Below are positions 38,623-45,974 of a stretch of 51,246 nucleotides of DNA, piece after piece. How positions within the stretch are numbered: position 1 is the first letter of the stretch; every line of letters starts with the position of its first letter. The DNA lies in contig JAGUZX010000050.1 in assembly GCA_020060545.1 (NCBI GenBank), forward strand, positions 1-51,246, in the 5' to 3' direction. The DNA comes from Desulfovibrio sp. GTDB lineage: Bacteria > Bacillota > Dethiobacteria > DTU022. Under the pieces are notes generated by a model. That model had not been told where the DNA came from and did no database searches. It saw only the letters and a program-made list of their open reading frames with translations. A program made the translations under genes and the position numbers.

Positions 38623-39526
38623 TTAATTTCCCTCCTCCGTCGACCGGCCAGGGCACCTCATCCCAGATCCTGCCGTCGAGCAGGCGGCCTGTACGCTCAG
38701 AACCAGGTATCAAACGGTCACACACAAAATCGGCAGCGCCTTTGAACGCGCCCCAAGACTTAAAAAAGAAGGGCGTTCCGCTTGCCTGGCACTGGTCCCG
38801 TAGGCTCCGCACCCAATCAGGGTGGCAGGGACGGGCACCGGGGCCAGTTTCGGAGCCGCAGATAATCCAACTGATGGCGTTGGTTCCATCGGGATTGCAA
38901 CGGGGTCCCGAAGGTTCGCCGTAGCGGTCGTAAACCGAAAGATACGGTTCAAGGTCTATTGACCCCAATAGAGGTTCACACGAAACAAATCTCACCGCCG
39001 CCGGTATCTGAAGTAGTATCGGTATCCGCTTGTCAGCCATCTCTTGGTTTTCGGCGGTGACACCGAGGAATACATGCTTGTATTCACGCGGCCAGGCATT
39101 GAAGCCAACCCAATCGGAGTACCACCGGATAAACTCTGCCATCCGATGAGGCCGTTTCGTCAGAACCAAAAAGGCATGTCGCTTACAGTGGTGCATGTGT
39201 CCGAAAGCTTTGCGGATAAACTCAAGCGGCACGTCCTCATGGAAAAGGTCGTTCCATACCGCCCAAACGATAGACTTTCTTGTCCGCAGCGGAAGGTCTA
39301 AGTTCTGCTCCAACAGCCGGATATGCCCGTTCCATTGGCCCCTCGTATTCGTCAGTCCGCCGTACCGCGCAAACATTTTCAGGTTCGCTTGGCCCGCCCG
39401 CATGTGTGCCTGAGAAGCCGCCCAACAGTTAGCGCAGCCTTCAGATACCGGTGTGCAACCTTCAACCAGTGACCAGGCCCGCTGCCAGTACATGCCCTTT
39501 TCCAGCCGTTTAGGCGAAACGTACAA
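38615..39526 (-). CDS. DUF5131 (phage Gp37/Gp68) radical-SAM-like protein
   Basis: 303 residues from TTG 39526 with GGAGG upstream. VEGCTPVSEGCANCWAASQA is the Cys-rich motif of Gp37/Gp68 proteins, thought to hold an Fe-S cluster like radical SAM enzymes. FLVLTKRPHRMAEFIRW, FLGVTAENQEMADKRI, RFVSCEPLLGSIDLEPYL and a C-terminal SWIICGSETGPGARPCHPDWVRSLRDQC are all family hallmarks. Phages keep it widely; the reaction is unknown, with nucleic-acid modification suspected. Confidence 0.92.
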   Translation of the reverse strand: MYVSPKRLEKGMYWQRAWSLVEGCTPVSEGCANCWAASQAHMRAGQANLKMFARYGGLTNTRGQWNGHIRLLEQNLDLPLRTRKSIVWAVWNDLFHEDVPLEFIRKAFGHMHHCKRHAFLVLTKRPHRMAEFIRWYSDWVGFNAWPREYKHVFLGVTAENQEMADKRIPILLQIPAAVRFVSCEPLLGSIDLEPYLSVYDRYGEPSGPRCNPDGTNAISWIICGSETGPGARPCHPDWVRSLRDQCQASGTPFFFKSWGAFKGAADFVCDRLIPGSERTGRLLDGRIWDEVPWPVDGGGKLSG

Positions 39527-39542
39527 GGCCAGCCCTCCTTTC

Positions 39543-39917
39543 TCAAAATCCTATTTTTTCGAGTACAGCGTCGTGCTCCTTAACCAACTGGTCAGCATAC
39601 TCGAACGCCTGCTTCCGCTCGTTGCCCTTAAACCGCCGGCTGTGAAGGACGGGGTAATGGGTGCGGTCCCCGCCCGGTATGTCCGGTATAAGCCGCAGCC
39701 CGACGTAAAACTCAACCCGCGTGGTGAAGTGTTCTCGCCCGAGATAAACCACCTTGCGGAACTTAGTGTTTTTAATTACCTCCAACTGCGCCTTGGCCGC
39801 CGCCGCGTAGCTGATAATGGCCCGTATGTCCTGGTCGGCAAGTTCCAGCTGTATTCGGACGCTTCCGGCGTCGTAGTCGCGTTTCAGGTCTTCCAATGCT
39901 TTCTGGTTGTAATTCAC
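39543..39917 (-). CDS. Uncharacterised early protein
   Basis: 124 residues from GTG 39917 (AGGAGG upstream). Two helices frame strands (KFRKVVYLGREHFTTRVEFYVGLRLIPDIPG) and a basic RRFKGNERKQAFEYAD segment. No family recognised. It follows the D12 methyltransferase by two bp. Confidence 0.6.
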   Translation of the reverse strand: MNYNQKALEDLKRDYDAGSVRIQLELADQDIRAIISYAAAAKAQLEVIKNTKFRKVVYLGREHFTTRVEFYVGLRLIPDIPGGDRTHYPVLHSRRFKGNERKQAFEYADQLVKEHDAVLEKIGF

Positions 39918-39919
39918 GA

Positions 39920-40753
39920 TTAGCCCTCCTTGTTAAAAATCGTTACCTGCTCCACGGTCAAGGTCGCCGCGGCCACCGGGTTGATCCATAGTGTCTCGGT
40001 GCGCCGCCGGCCTCCCTCCGCTAAGGCCCTGGTGGTTTTGCGTTTCCAATGGCTTAGCCGGTCCTGGTATAACTGGCAGTCATAGCCCGATATGAGGACC
40101 GGGCCGGGGTGCTGGTCCAGGGCGTCCAAAAGCTCCGCGTGCTGCTCGTCGGTCATTTCGTGGGCGTATTGCGCCTTTTCTCTTCGGGTGGCCAGTAAAT
40201 ACGGCGGGTCCGCGTAGATCAGGACGCACGGGTGCTTATATCGTTCAATCAGTTGCATTGCGGGCTGGTTCTCTATTTGCGCCTGTTTAAGCCTTTCCGC
40301 TACGGCGAGGATCCGGACCGGCAAGCTGTTCCATATCTTCGCGCAACTGGTCCCTTGCCTTCCCTGGATGTCGTTTCTCCAGCCCGTGCGGTGGCATAGC
40401 TTTGTGCCGCGGGCCATCCAGCAGCGAACCAGGAACCGGCGGGCGTCCTCGAGAGCTTCGCCCGTTCGTTCGTAGCTTTCGTAATACTCTGCCCTCGCCC
40501 ACGGTGTCTTTTCAATTAGGGCTGCCATGCCCTTTGGTCTTTCCCTAATAACCCGGAAGAGGTTGACGACGTCGCCGTTAATATCGTTAATAGTCTCGGT
40601 ATGCGACGGGGGTTTAACGAAAAAGACCGCGCCGCTTCCAAAAAAGGGCTCAAGATAGGTTGAATGTGGCGGGAAATGTTTAACAATCCAACGCGCTATA
40701 TTCCACTTCGAGCCCGGGTACCTTAAAACTGGCTTAAGCTCTGCCGGTCTCAC
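39920..40753 (-). CDS. D12-class N6-adenine DNA methyltransferase (Dam-like)
   Basis: 277 residues from GTG 40753. RYPGSKWNIARWIVKHFPP, the SAM-binding YLEPFFGSGAVFF, and the catalytic ADPPYL (DPPY) are complete; the tail TLWINPVA is normal for D12 enzymes. It methylates adenine in DNA, likely to shield phage DNA or mark replication sites. No matching restriction gene is present. The start overlaps the MazG-like gene. Confidence 0.93.
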   Translation of the reverse strand: MRPAELKPVLRYPGSKWNIARWIVKHFPPHSTYLEPFFGSGAVFFVKPPSHTETINDINGDVVNLFRVIRERPKGMAALIEKTPWARAEYYESYERTGEALEDARRFLVRCWMARGTKLCHRTGWRNDIQGRQGTSCAKIWNSLPVRILAVAERLKQAQIENQPAMQLIERYKHPCVLIYADPPYLLATRREKAQYAHEMTDEQHAELLDALDQHPGPVLISGYDCQLYQDRLSHWKRKTTRALAEGGRRRTETLWINPVAAATLTVEQVTIFNKEG

Positions 40754-41054
40754 GAACAACCGCCCCTTCCTCGGCCTCATACTGCAGCCCGCCCACCACG
40801 TCGGCGATCATCGTAGCGACGTTGTTTACGTCGGCCGCCTCCTCCGCGATGGCTTCCGGCGACTTCCACAGGATAGCTTCGTATAGCTCGGCTACTTCTT
40901 CCATCAGCTTGCGGAACAGGACGATGGCTGGAGTGCCCTGGTAGCTCTTGTGGTCGTTCGCCCTGAGTTTGATCTCCATTTTCCTGGCGATCGCCTGGAC
41001 TACCGGGCGCGGCTCGATCGGCGCGGTCAGCGGGACCGGCACGGCGTTTTTCAT
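40734..41054 (-). CDS. MazG-like NTP pyrophosphohydrolase
   Basis: 106 residues from ATG 41054 (GGAGG upstream). FRKLMEEVAELYEAILWKSPEAIAEEAADVNNVATMIADV contains the ExxEL ... ExxD metal pattern of all-alpha NTP pyrophosphatases. It may clean the nucleotide pool or lower ppGpp-like signals, as suggested for phage MazG. ATGA overlap with the preceding gene. Confidence 0.82.
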   Translation of the reverse strand: MKNAVPVPLTAPIEPRPVVQAIARKMEIKLRANDHKSYQGTPAIVLFRKLMEEVAELYEAILWKSPEAIAEEAADVNNVATMIADVVGGLQYEAEEGAVVRETGRA

Positions 41055-41275
41055 TCCCTCACCTCCTGGCGTTTTGTCTTGGAAATGGCCTCCTTCAACC
41101 TTGCGATGCTGGTTTGTGCGTCGGCCTCGTTAGTGACTTCCTTATCAAGGCATTTCACCCAGACATGCACGGTTATTGCTGCTTGGTAACCGTGTTCCTC
41201 AGAGAGTTTTACCAGTTCGGCAGCAGTTTCAGGCTTAATTCGTGGAGTACACTGGAACGGTGCCAGGGCGTCCAT
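41051..41275 (-). CDS. Uncharacterised small protein
   Basis: 74 helical residues from ATG 41275. TPRIKPETAAELVKLSEEHGYQAAITVHVWVKCLDKEV; Lys/Arg-rich end. No family. ATGA overlap with the MazG-like gene, so translationally coupled to it. Confidence 0.6.
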   Translation of the reverse strand: MDALAPFQCTPRIKPETAAELVKLSEEHGYQAAITVHVWVKCLDKEVTNEADAQTSIARLKEAISKTKRQEVRE

Positions 41276-41521
41276 CTAAAAATCACCTACTATCTTCATG
41301 TGCTCGATTTGCTCTTGGGATGGCTGCGGGAATCCATTGCACCGGGCGTCTTCAAAACCAGCAAGCGCCTTTTCAGCGTTATTAATCGCTGTCCGTTCCG
41401 TTGAGCCTAAACCGGCATCAACCGACGGGTCAGGATATTTGTCTCGGTATGCTTCGCCGGCGGTTTTGACGTCTGCACGTAAATCCAACCACTTTTCAAA
41501 GACTTTAGGTGGCATTGCCAT
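41276..41521 (-). CDS. Uncharacterised small protein
   Basis: 81 helical residues from ATG 41521 (GGAGG 12 nt upstream). MAMPPKVFEKWLDLRADVKTAGEAYRD... with a Pro/Gln-rich end. No family recognised; its stop abuts the next gene. Confidence 0.6.
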   Translation of the reverse strand: MAMPPKVFEKWLDLRADVKTAGEAYRDKYPDPSVDAGLGSTERTAINNAEKALAGFEDARCNGFPQPSQEQIEHMKIVGDF

Positions 41522-42047
41522 AACTGCAACTCACCTCCTGGCAGAACAAAATCGGCTCGGGTACTCGCCTGGCATACAGCGGGTGCCTGGGGTGGCCGTC
41601 CTTGGTCAGCCCGACACAGTACAGGGGCTTGCGGATTTCCTGGATCAACTGAATAACCTGCTTGTCCCTGCCCTTAAACGCGCCCCTGGTCCCCCAGGCG
41701 GCTACAACCCACTGGCAGCCCATTGCCGCCCGGACTATGTGCTTATCGTTTTCCGGGCCCACCGGGTCCGCAGCCCTCAGTAGTTCTCTTGGATCGGTCG
41801 CCCGGTAGGCGAAAAGGTTAACGACCTCGATGCCGCCGCAGCCCCAGGCTTTAGCCAGGCTGATACATCGTCGGATGGTGGGATCGTCCTGCCGGGCGTC
41901 CGCCGTACTGGGGTTAAGCATGATGAAGCAGGCGCGGTCCATTATGTCCGGCAGTTGGAGCAGGGTGAGGTACTGGCGGGTTCTCCATTCGCGGATTAGT
42001 GAGTAACGATATTTACCTGTTTCGTCGATCTCCGCAGAGGATTTCAT
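41505..42047 (-). CDS. DUF1643-family protein
   Basis: 180 residues from ATG 42047 (MKSSAEIDETGKYRYSL); the longer frame upstream only re-reads the DnaC-like gene. CFIMLNPSTADARQDDPTIRRCISLAKAWGCGGIEVVNLFAYRATDPREL is the full DUF1643 signature. The family is spread in phages and bacteria; no function is known. It lies five bp after the helicase-loader gene. Confidence 0.9.
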   Translation of the reverse strand: MKSSAEIDETGKYRYSLIREWRTRQYLTLLQLPDIMDRACFIMLNPSTADARQDDPTIRRCISLAKAWGCGGIEVVNLFAYRATDPRELLRAADPVGPENDKHIVRAAMGCQWVVAAWGTRGAFKGRDKQVIQLIQEIRKPLYCVGLTKDGHPRHPLYARRVPEPILFCQEVSCSYGNAT

Positions 42048-42051
42048 ACCC

Positions 42052-42738
42052 CTACCCCCTGTGCAGCCGGTAGTTGCTCTCCGGCTGCTCGATAATACTG
42101 ATGTGCCCGCGTGCCCTTTCCAGGATGCGGGAGCCGGTAGCCTGGTCGACCGCCAAAATCTCCTCCGGCGTCCGCTCGCTGGAGATAATCGTCGGCAGGC
42201 CATGCAGATAGCGATAGTTCACGATCAGGAAAATGGTCTCCATCACCCACGGGATAGGCGCTTCTCGCCCTTTCAGGAAGTCGTCCCAGAGCAGCAGATC
42301 CGCCTTCTTGATCTCCTCCGTCCGGGCGTGGGTGCCGGCGCTGGTTTTCAGCGCCGCCAGCAATTCCTCCATTACCTCGACGTGCGGAATATAGGCCACC
42401 GTGAGCCCGGTCTTCAAGGCCCGGTTAGCCACCGCCATGCATAGGTGGGTCTTGCCTGATCCGGGGACGCCCAGGAGGACCAGCCAATTGTTTTCGCCCA
42501 GGTCGCCCTCCTCCAACTGCCGGACATAGTGCCGGGCGCTCGACCACATGGAGCGTACTTCCGGCGTCGAGCTGTCCGGGTGAAAGTTCTCGAAGGTCTT
42601 AGCCCGGAAGGACTCGGTTATCCGGCTCGCCTTTAGCTGCCGTTCGAGCAGGCGCTGCCGCATACACTCGCAGGGCCTGGCCGTTTTGTGGTCCAGGAGG
42701 ATCAGCCCGCGGTCGTGGCAGATGTTGCACTCAGGCAT
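42052..42738 (-). CDS. DnaC-like helicase loader
   Basis: 228 residues from ATG 42738, which overlaps the initiator stop (ATGCCTGA); ATG 42816 is possible. N-terminal Zn-type CNICHDRG...CECM, then an AAA+ ATPase with Walker A GVPGSGKTH, Walker B DLLLWDDF and sensor 1 TIISSERTPEE. It loads the host or phage replicative helicase at the origin. No helicase gene is in the window, so the host DnaB is probably used. Confidence 0.9.
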   Translation of the reverse strand: MPECNICHDRGLILLDHKTARPCECMRQRLLERQLKASRITESFRAKTFENFHPDSSTPEVRSMWSSARHYVRQLEEGDLGENNWLVLLGVPGSGKTHLCMAVANRALKTGLTVAYIPHVEVMEELLAALKTSAGTHARTEEIKKADLLLWDDFLKGREAPIPWVMETIFLIVNYRYLHGLPTIISSERTPEEILAVDQATGSRILERARGHISIIEQPESNYRLHRG

Positions 42739-43816
42739 CGGCGTCGCCGGCGTAGACGAATTTGCTCCTGTCGATCGACGCCGGTAGTTTTCCAGGTCTG
42801 GTTGCACCTGTTCCATTGTTTCCTCGCGCTCCTTCCATATCTCGTTTGAGCCCGCGAATGATCCCGTGCGTGTATTCCTCCCGCCTGTTCGGGTACTTTT
42901 CGATGTGTAGTTTCATGGCCTGAATAACCAGTTCGGGCGGGAAGGTTGACCATTTGTCCATCCACGCCTGGACGACCGACATAGCCAGCCGGTTGCCCTT
43001 TCTGGTCCGGCGGATCATGGTCCAGTACCGCTTGATGGCCTCCTGTTGCTGTGGTGAATAGCGTTCGTGCAGTTCTTCGAGAGAGGGAGGGCCCTCTTTG
43101 TCGTCGTCGTGAGCGGTCTCTTTAGAGAGTTTGTTTAAATCTTTATTTCTTATAATGAGTGGGTCGGTTTGTGGTATCTGGTGAGAGTCCATAAAGTCGC
43201 CGTTTGTGGTATCTGGTGAGCTACCAGAAACGTCCTGACCGTTTTGTGGTATCTGGTGAGCTACCAGTAATGGTGTTTGTGGTCGCTGACCAGCTACCAA
43301 AAGAGGGTCTTGCGGTATCTGGTGAGCTACCGAATCGGCGGACTCTTTTTGGTCCGTAGGCACTTGCCCTGCTTGTGGTCGCTCGTCAGCTACCACTACG
43401 TTGGTTTGTGGTCGCTCGTCAGCTACCGCAAACAGGTTGCATTTGTGCCCAACGGTCTGCCAGCGGTCGGCGTATTTCTGATACCGGTAGGCTGCCGGAC
43501 GCCTGCCCTCGCTCGGGCGGGTGACCAGAATTCCCATGTCGACCAGCGCCTGTAGGCCCCGGATAACCGTGGACTTGGCCATGCCAGTGATGTCGGCAAA
43601 CTCCTGGGTGCCGATATGCGCCCACTGCTTCTTGATCGGCCGGCCGTCGCCGTCGCGCAGGGCGCTGCCGTCTATGTCGCGTTCGCAGTCGCCCCATGTC
43701 TTTCGGAGAACGACAAAAACGAGTTGGTACTGGGGGCCGCTGAGGCAAGCCTTGGCCAGGTCTTCGAGCACCAAGTTGGCGATCTGCGTATAGCCGTTTT
43801 CCAACTGCGGCCCCAT
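42731..43816 (-). CDS. Replication initiator (phage O/DnaD-like), origin inside gene
   Basis: 361 residues from ATG 43816 (AGGAGG upstream). The N-terminal winged-helix part (GYTQIANLVLEDLAKACLSGPQYQLVFVVLRKTWG, ITGMAKSTVIRGLQALVDMGIL) is lambda-O/RepO-like DNA binding. The middle encodes repetitive VAHQIPQ/VADERPQ segments, the result of seven DNA iterons. The C-terminal helical part (YWTMIRRTRKGNRLAMSVVQAW...) resembles DnaD-type helicase-loader contact domains. It should bind the iterons and recruit the DnaC-like protein. Confidence 0.85.
   Translation of the reverse strand: MGPQLENGYTQIANLVLEDLAKACLSGPQYQLVFVVLRKTWGDCERDIDGSALRDGDGRPIKKQWAHIGTQEFADITGMAKSTVIRGLQALVDMGILVTRPSEGRRPAAYRYQKYADRWQTVGHKCNLFAVADERPQTNVVVADERPQAGQVPTDQKESADSVAHQIPQDPLLVAGQRPQTPLLVAHQIPQNGQDVSGSSPDTTNGDFMDSHQIPQTDPLIIRNKDLNKLSKETAHDDDKEGPPSLEELHERYSPQQQEAIKRYWTMIRRTRKGNRLAMSVVQAWMDKWSTFPPELVIQAMKLHIEKYPNRREEYTHGIIRGLKRDMEGARGNNGTGATRPGKLPASIDRSKFVYAGDADA
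43121..43427. other. ori: Probable phage replication origin
   Basis: The iterons are flanked at 43121-43158 by the most AT-rich stretch of the gene (TTTGTTTAAATCTTTATTTC), a likely unwinding element. The plan is as in lambda, where ori with iterons and an AT-rich box lies within gene O. Confidence 0.8.
43168..43427 (+). repeat. Seven replication iterons
   Basis: About 23-bp repeats with core GTGGTATCTGGTGAGCTACC or the variants GTGGTCGCTCGTCAGCTACC and GTGGTCGCTGACCAGCTACC. They begin at 43168 (truncated), 43203, 43243, 43276, 43309, 43372 and 43405. Steps of 33, 33 and 33 bp (three helical turns) recur, with others of 35, 40 and 63. All have the same orientation and lie inside the initiator gene. 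Confidence 0.88.
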
Positions 43817-43826
43817 CAATATCCTC

Positions 43827-44270
43827 CTAAGAGATTTTTTGCTGCAACTCTCCGATCGGCGGCGGGTCGCCGTATTCAAATAGGCGGCATCGTATAACCT
43901 TGGTCAAAATCATTGTGGTGGGCCTGCCCGCCTCCAGCGCCCTCGGAACGTCGGCCACGGGCGCTGTCCGCTCGGTGTACTCAACCAAGCTTGACTTGTC
44001 GCCCTTGGCTATCCAGTCGCACAGCAGCGCGGTTGCGCGGCTGCAATAGAAGCAGGCGGACATGCTGCCGTCGAGTTTAAGGGGCACCTTCGCCGGGTGC
44101 GGAGGCTCGTACTTAATATCCAACCGGCTCGCCATGGAGCGCGCTTGGCTGACCGTCCGGTTGAACCCGGCCCGCTTGAGCGCCTTGCAAGTTGCCTGGG
44201 GGCCGTGCTGCTTATAGTACCGGGCAAGGATTTGCTTCTCTTGGTCCTGCCACGCTTGGCCCAACTTCAT
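43827..44270 (-). CDS. HTH/homeodomain-like early protein
   Basis: About 147 residues; GTG 44273, ATG 44270 and TTG 44264 are alternative starts (TTG has GAGG at 8 nt). The N-terminal QDQEKQILARYYKQHGPQATCKALKRAGFNRTVSQARSMASRL is a SANT/Myb-like or HTH segment, and CFYCSRATALLCDW adds Cys pairs. Possibly a DNA-binding regulator. It overlaps the hydrolase gene end. Confidence 0.65.
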   Translation of the reverse strand: MKLGQAWQDQEKQILARYYKQHGPQATCKALKRAGFNRTVSQARSMASRLDIKYEPPHPAKVPLKLDGSMSACFYCSRATALLCDWIAKGDKSSLVEYTERTAPVADVPRALEAGRPTTMILTKVIRCRLFEYGDPPPIGELQQKIS

Positions 44271-44701
44271 CACCTCGCAAACACGTGGTTGCCGATCCGC
44301 ACGGTTATCGGCCGCGTCCTGATCCAGCGATCGGTAGCCGTCCGCGGGTTGTAGAAGAAAAGCGCACCCCGTGACGGGTCTACGCCTTCGAGCGCCAGAA
44401 ACGCAGCCCAGAGACTGTCTGGACTTGGGCGGATGCCGTGCCGGTTGGCGAACTGAGGGGAAGGCATCCGCTGGTCGACCACAGCCGGGACGGTGGAGGG
44501 CCAGCGTGGGTCCTTAGTCCGGTTGACCACGACGGCCCCCACCGCTACCTTGCCCGCCAGCGGTTCGAGTGCGGCCTCAACCTCGATCAGCGCGGCCAGT
44601 TCAACCAGGCCGGGCTTGTATAGAGGGGAGGCGTGGGCGGGTGACGTAAAAAAATTGAGCATTGCCGCCAGAACCAATAAGAATCCGAGGCTTTCCCTCA
44701 A
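44270..44701 (-). CDS. Secreted SleB/CwlJ-type cell-wall hydrolase
   Basis: 143 residues from TTG 44701 (GGGAGG 7 nt upstream). Signal peptide (LGFLLVLAAMLNFFTSPAHA) then the hydrolase_2 domain: LAALIEVEAALEPLAGKVAVGAVVVNRTKDPRWPSTVPAVV with the catalytic-type Glu, and a final GALFFYNPRTATDRWIRTRPITVRIGNHVFA. SleB/CwlJ enzymes cut spore cortex; some phages and clostridia use them on vegetative wall. Being early and secreted, not next to the holin, it probably acts on the lysogen or at infection, perhaps in spore germination. Confidence 0.88.
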   Translation of the reverse strand: MRESLGFLLVLAAMLNFFTSPAHASPLYKPGLVELAALIEVEAALEPLAGKVAVGAVVVNRTKDPRWPSTVPAVVDQRMPSPQFANRHGIRPSPDSLWAAFLALEGVDPSRGALFFYNPRTATDRWIRTRPITVRIGNHVFAR

Positions 44702-45171
44702 CTCGCCACCTCCCAAGGCGCCTGCCAGTCCCAGAGGCCCTGAGCGCCCCTGGCCGGTATGGCCGGTTCAAAATGTTGAGGGTCGATGAAATCCCAGGCG
44801 AACCGGCCGGGCCGGTAGTCTCCGAAAGACCGCTCGGGCTCGCCGGGAAGCTGGCGGACCACGAAATAACCGCAGGTCCGGTTGTCGGCCGCTTCGACCA
44901 TGCCGCCGGGTGTAATGCGGAATATGGTCTGCAGTTTCGCCTGGCCCACAATACAGCCCAACGGCAGGTCGCAGCCGATAATCCCGGCTTTTCTAAGCAC
45001 TGAGAGGAAGGGCTCCTGCCGGCATAACTCCCGCGCCCAGGCCGGGAAGTTTTTGGCGGCGTGGATTGCCACGGGCCCACGGTAGTTCGTCGCCCAAGAC
45101 CGGGTTTCCGGGCCTTTGAGGTTGAGCGCCAGCAAAGTGGCGTATGGCTGGTAAAGCGTTAGGGCCTTCAT
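44698..45171 (-). CDS. ASCH-domain protein
   Basis: 157 residues from ATG 45171; the ORF extension upstream has no start support. MKALTLYQPYATLLALNLKGPETRSWATNYRGPVAIHAAKN is the characteristic ASCH fold (RNA- or nucleotide-binding, PUA-like), with the K-ETR and RG-LAIHAA patterns. Some ASCH proteins are nucleases or bind modified nucleotides. TTGA overlap with the hydrolase start. Confidence 0.88.
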   Translation of the reverse strand: MKALTLYQPYATLLALNLKGPETRSWATNYRGPVAIHAAKNFPAWARELCRQEPFLSVLRKAGIIGCDLPLGCIVGQAKLQTIFRITPGGMVEAADNRTCGYFVVRQLPGEPERSFGDYRPGRFAWDFIDPQHFEPAIPARGAQGLWDWQAPWEVAS

Positions 45172-45425
45172 TGGTAGGCCCTCTCCAGATGCCGCGAAGC
45201 GAGAACGCAGGGCGTCATTAAAACCTCGACAACCGTATTCTCGTCGACCGTCGTAGCCGGTCCAATCTCTGACTCTTGCTCTTGCGGAAAGTGAACTATG
45301 CAAACCTTGTGCTTTCTAAAAAACGCTTTTCTCTCGCCCACATAACCAACTCTTCCGTCCGGTTCCGGCAGCCGGATGACGGTGCCGTAATGGACGTTCT
45401 TAATCGCAGCCTCAACCTTGGCCAC
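45168..45425 (-). CDS. Uncharacterised small protein
   Basis: 85 residues from GTG 45425 (GAGAGG upstream). Strand-rich (YGTVIRLPEPDGRVGYVGERKAFFRKHKVCIVHFP...). The stop overlaps the ASCH start (ATGA). No family. Confidence 0.6.
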   Translation of the reverse strand: MAKVEAAIKNVHYGTVIRLPEPDGRVGYVGERKAFFRKHKVCIVHFPQEQESEIGPATTVDENTVVEVLMTPCVLASRHLERAYQ

Positions 45426-45954
45426 TATTTTCCTCTCCCTCCTGTTCGTTTTGCTCAACCGGGGCCGGTTGTTGGACCGGCCCCGTATCGCATACCGGGC
45501 GCATCGCTGGGATAAGGACGTCGACTAACCAGTTACGGAAAGCCAGGACTATATGTGTCGGTTGCGGTGGCGTCACCGATAAGGACAGGCGGCCAAGGGA
45601 CTCGATAAGCGCCACACCTTCGCGGCCGGCCTGGGATAGCAGGAAAGGGTCAGGGCCTATCAGTTGCCACAGGTGGAAGCAATTGTGGTGGATGTTGACA
45701 TAGTTTTCTGGCGCGGGTAATAGCATACCCACCTGGATGTCAGGCGGCATGAACGTGTAACGGGCGTCGCGGATTTCATCCCACGTCGGGTAGCGCGTAC
45801 CGTGGGCAATGCTCAGGTGCCAGCGGCCTCCCTCGATGCCCACCATCACCTTGCACTCGCCGTATTCAAAGGCGCGGGCGGTCGGGGCTGGTGAGGGAAT
45901 TTCTTTTATTTTCCTCGGTTCGTGTTTCTTGTCCGGTTTTTTGGCGTGCGACAA
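45412..45954 (-). CDS. Conserved phage protein (DUF7694-like pattern)
   Basis: 180 residues from TTG 45954 (GGAGG 8 nt upstream). WHLSIAHGTRYPTWDEIRDARYTFMPPDIQVGMLLPAPENYVNIHHNCFHLWQL is a conserved stretch in many phages and islands; the family number is from memory. The C-terminal end is a Pro/Gln/Glu tail. It lies 20 bp downstream of the gp3-like gene. Confidence 0.7.
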   Translation of the reverse strand: MSHAKKPDKKHEPRKIKEIPSPAPTARAFEYGECKVMVGIEGGRWHLSIAHGTRYPTWDEIRDARYTFMPPDIQVGMLLPAPENYVNIHHNCFHLWQLIGPDPFLLSQAGREGVALIESLGRLSLSVTPPQPTHIVLAFRNWLVDVLIPAMRPVCDTGPVQQPAPVEQNEQEGEENSGQG

Positions 45955-45974
45955 AATAGTTGCCTCCTTTACTG

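Noticed and set aside
43168-43427. CRISPR array
   Set aside because: Repeats are imperfect, spacers are only 10-40 bp and coding, and they lie inside the initiator gene; iterons explain them.
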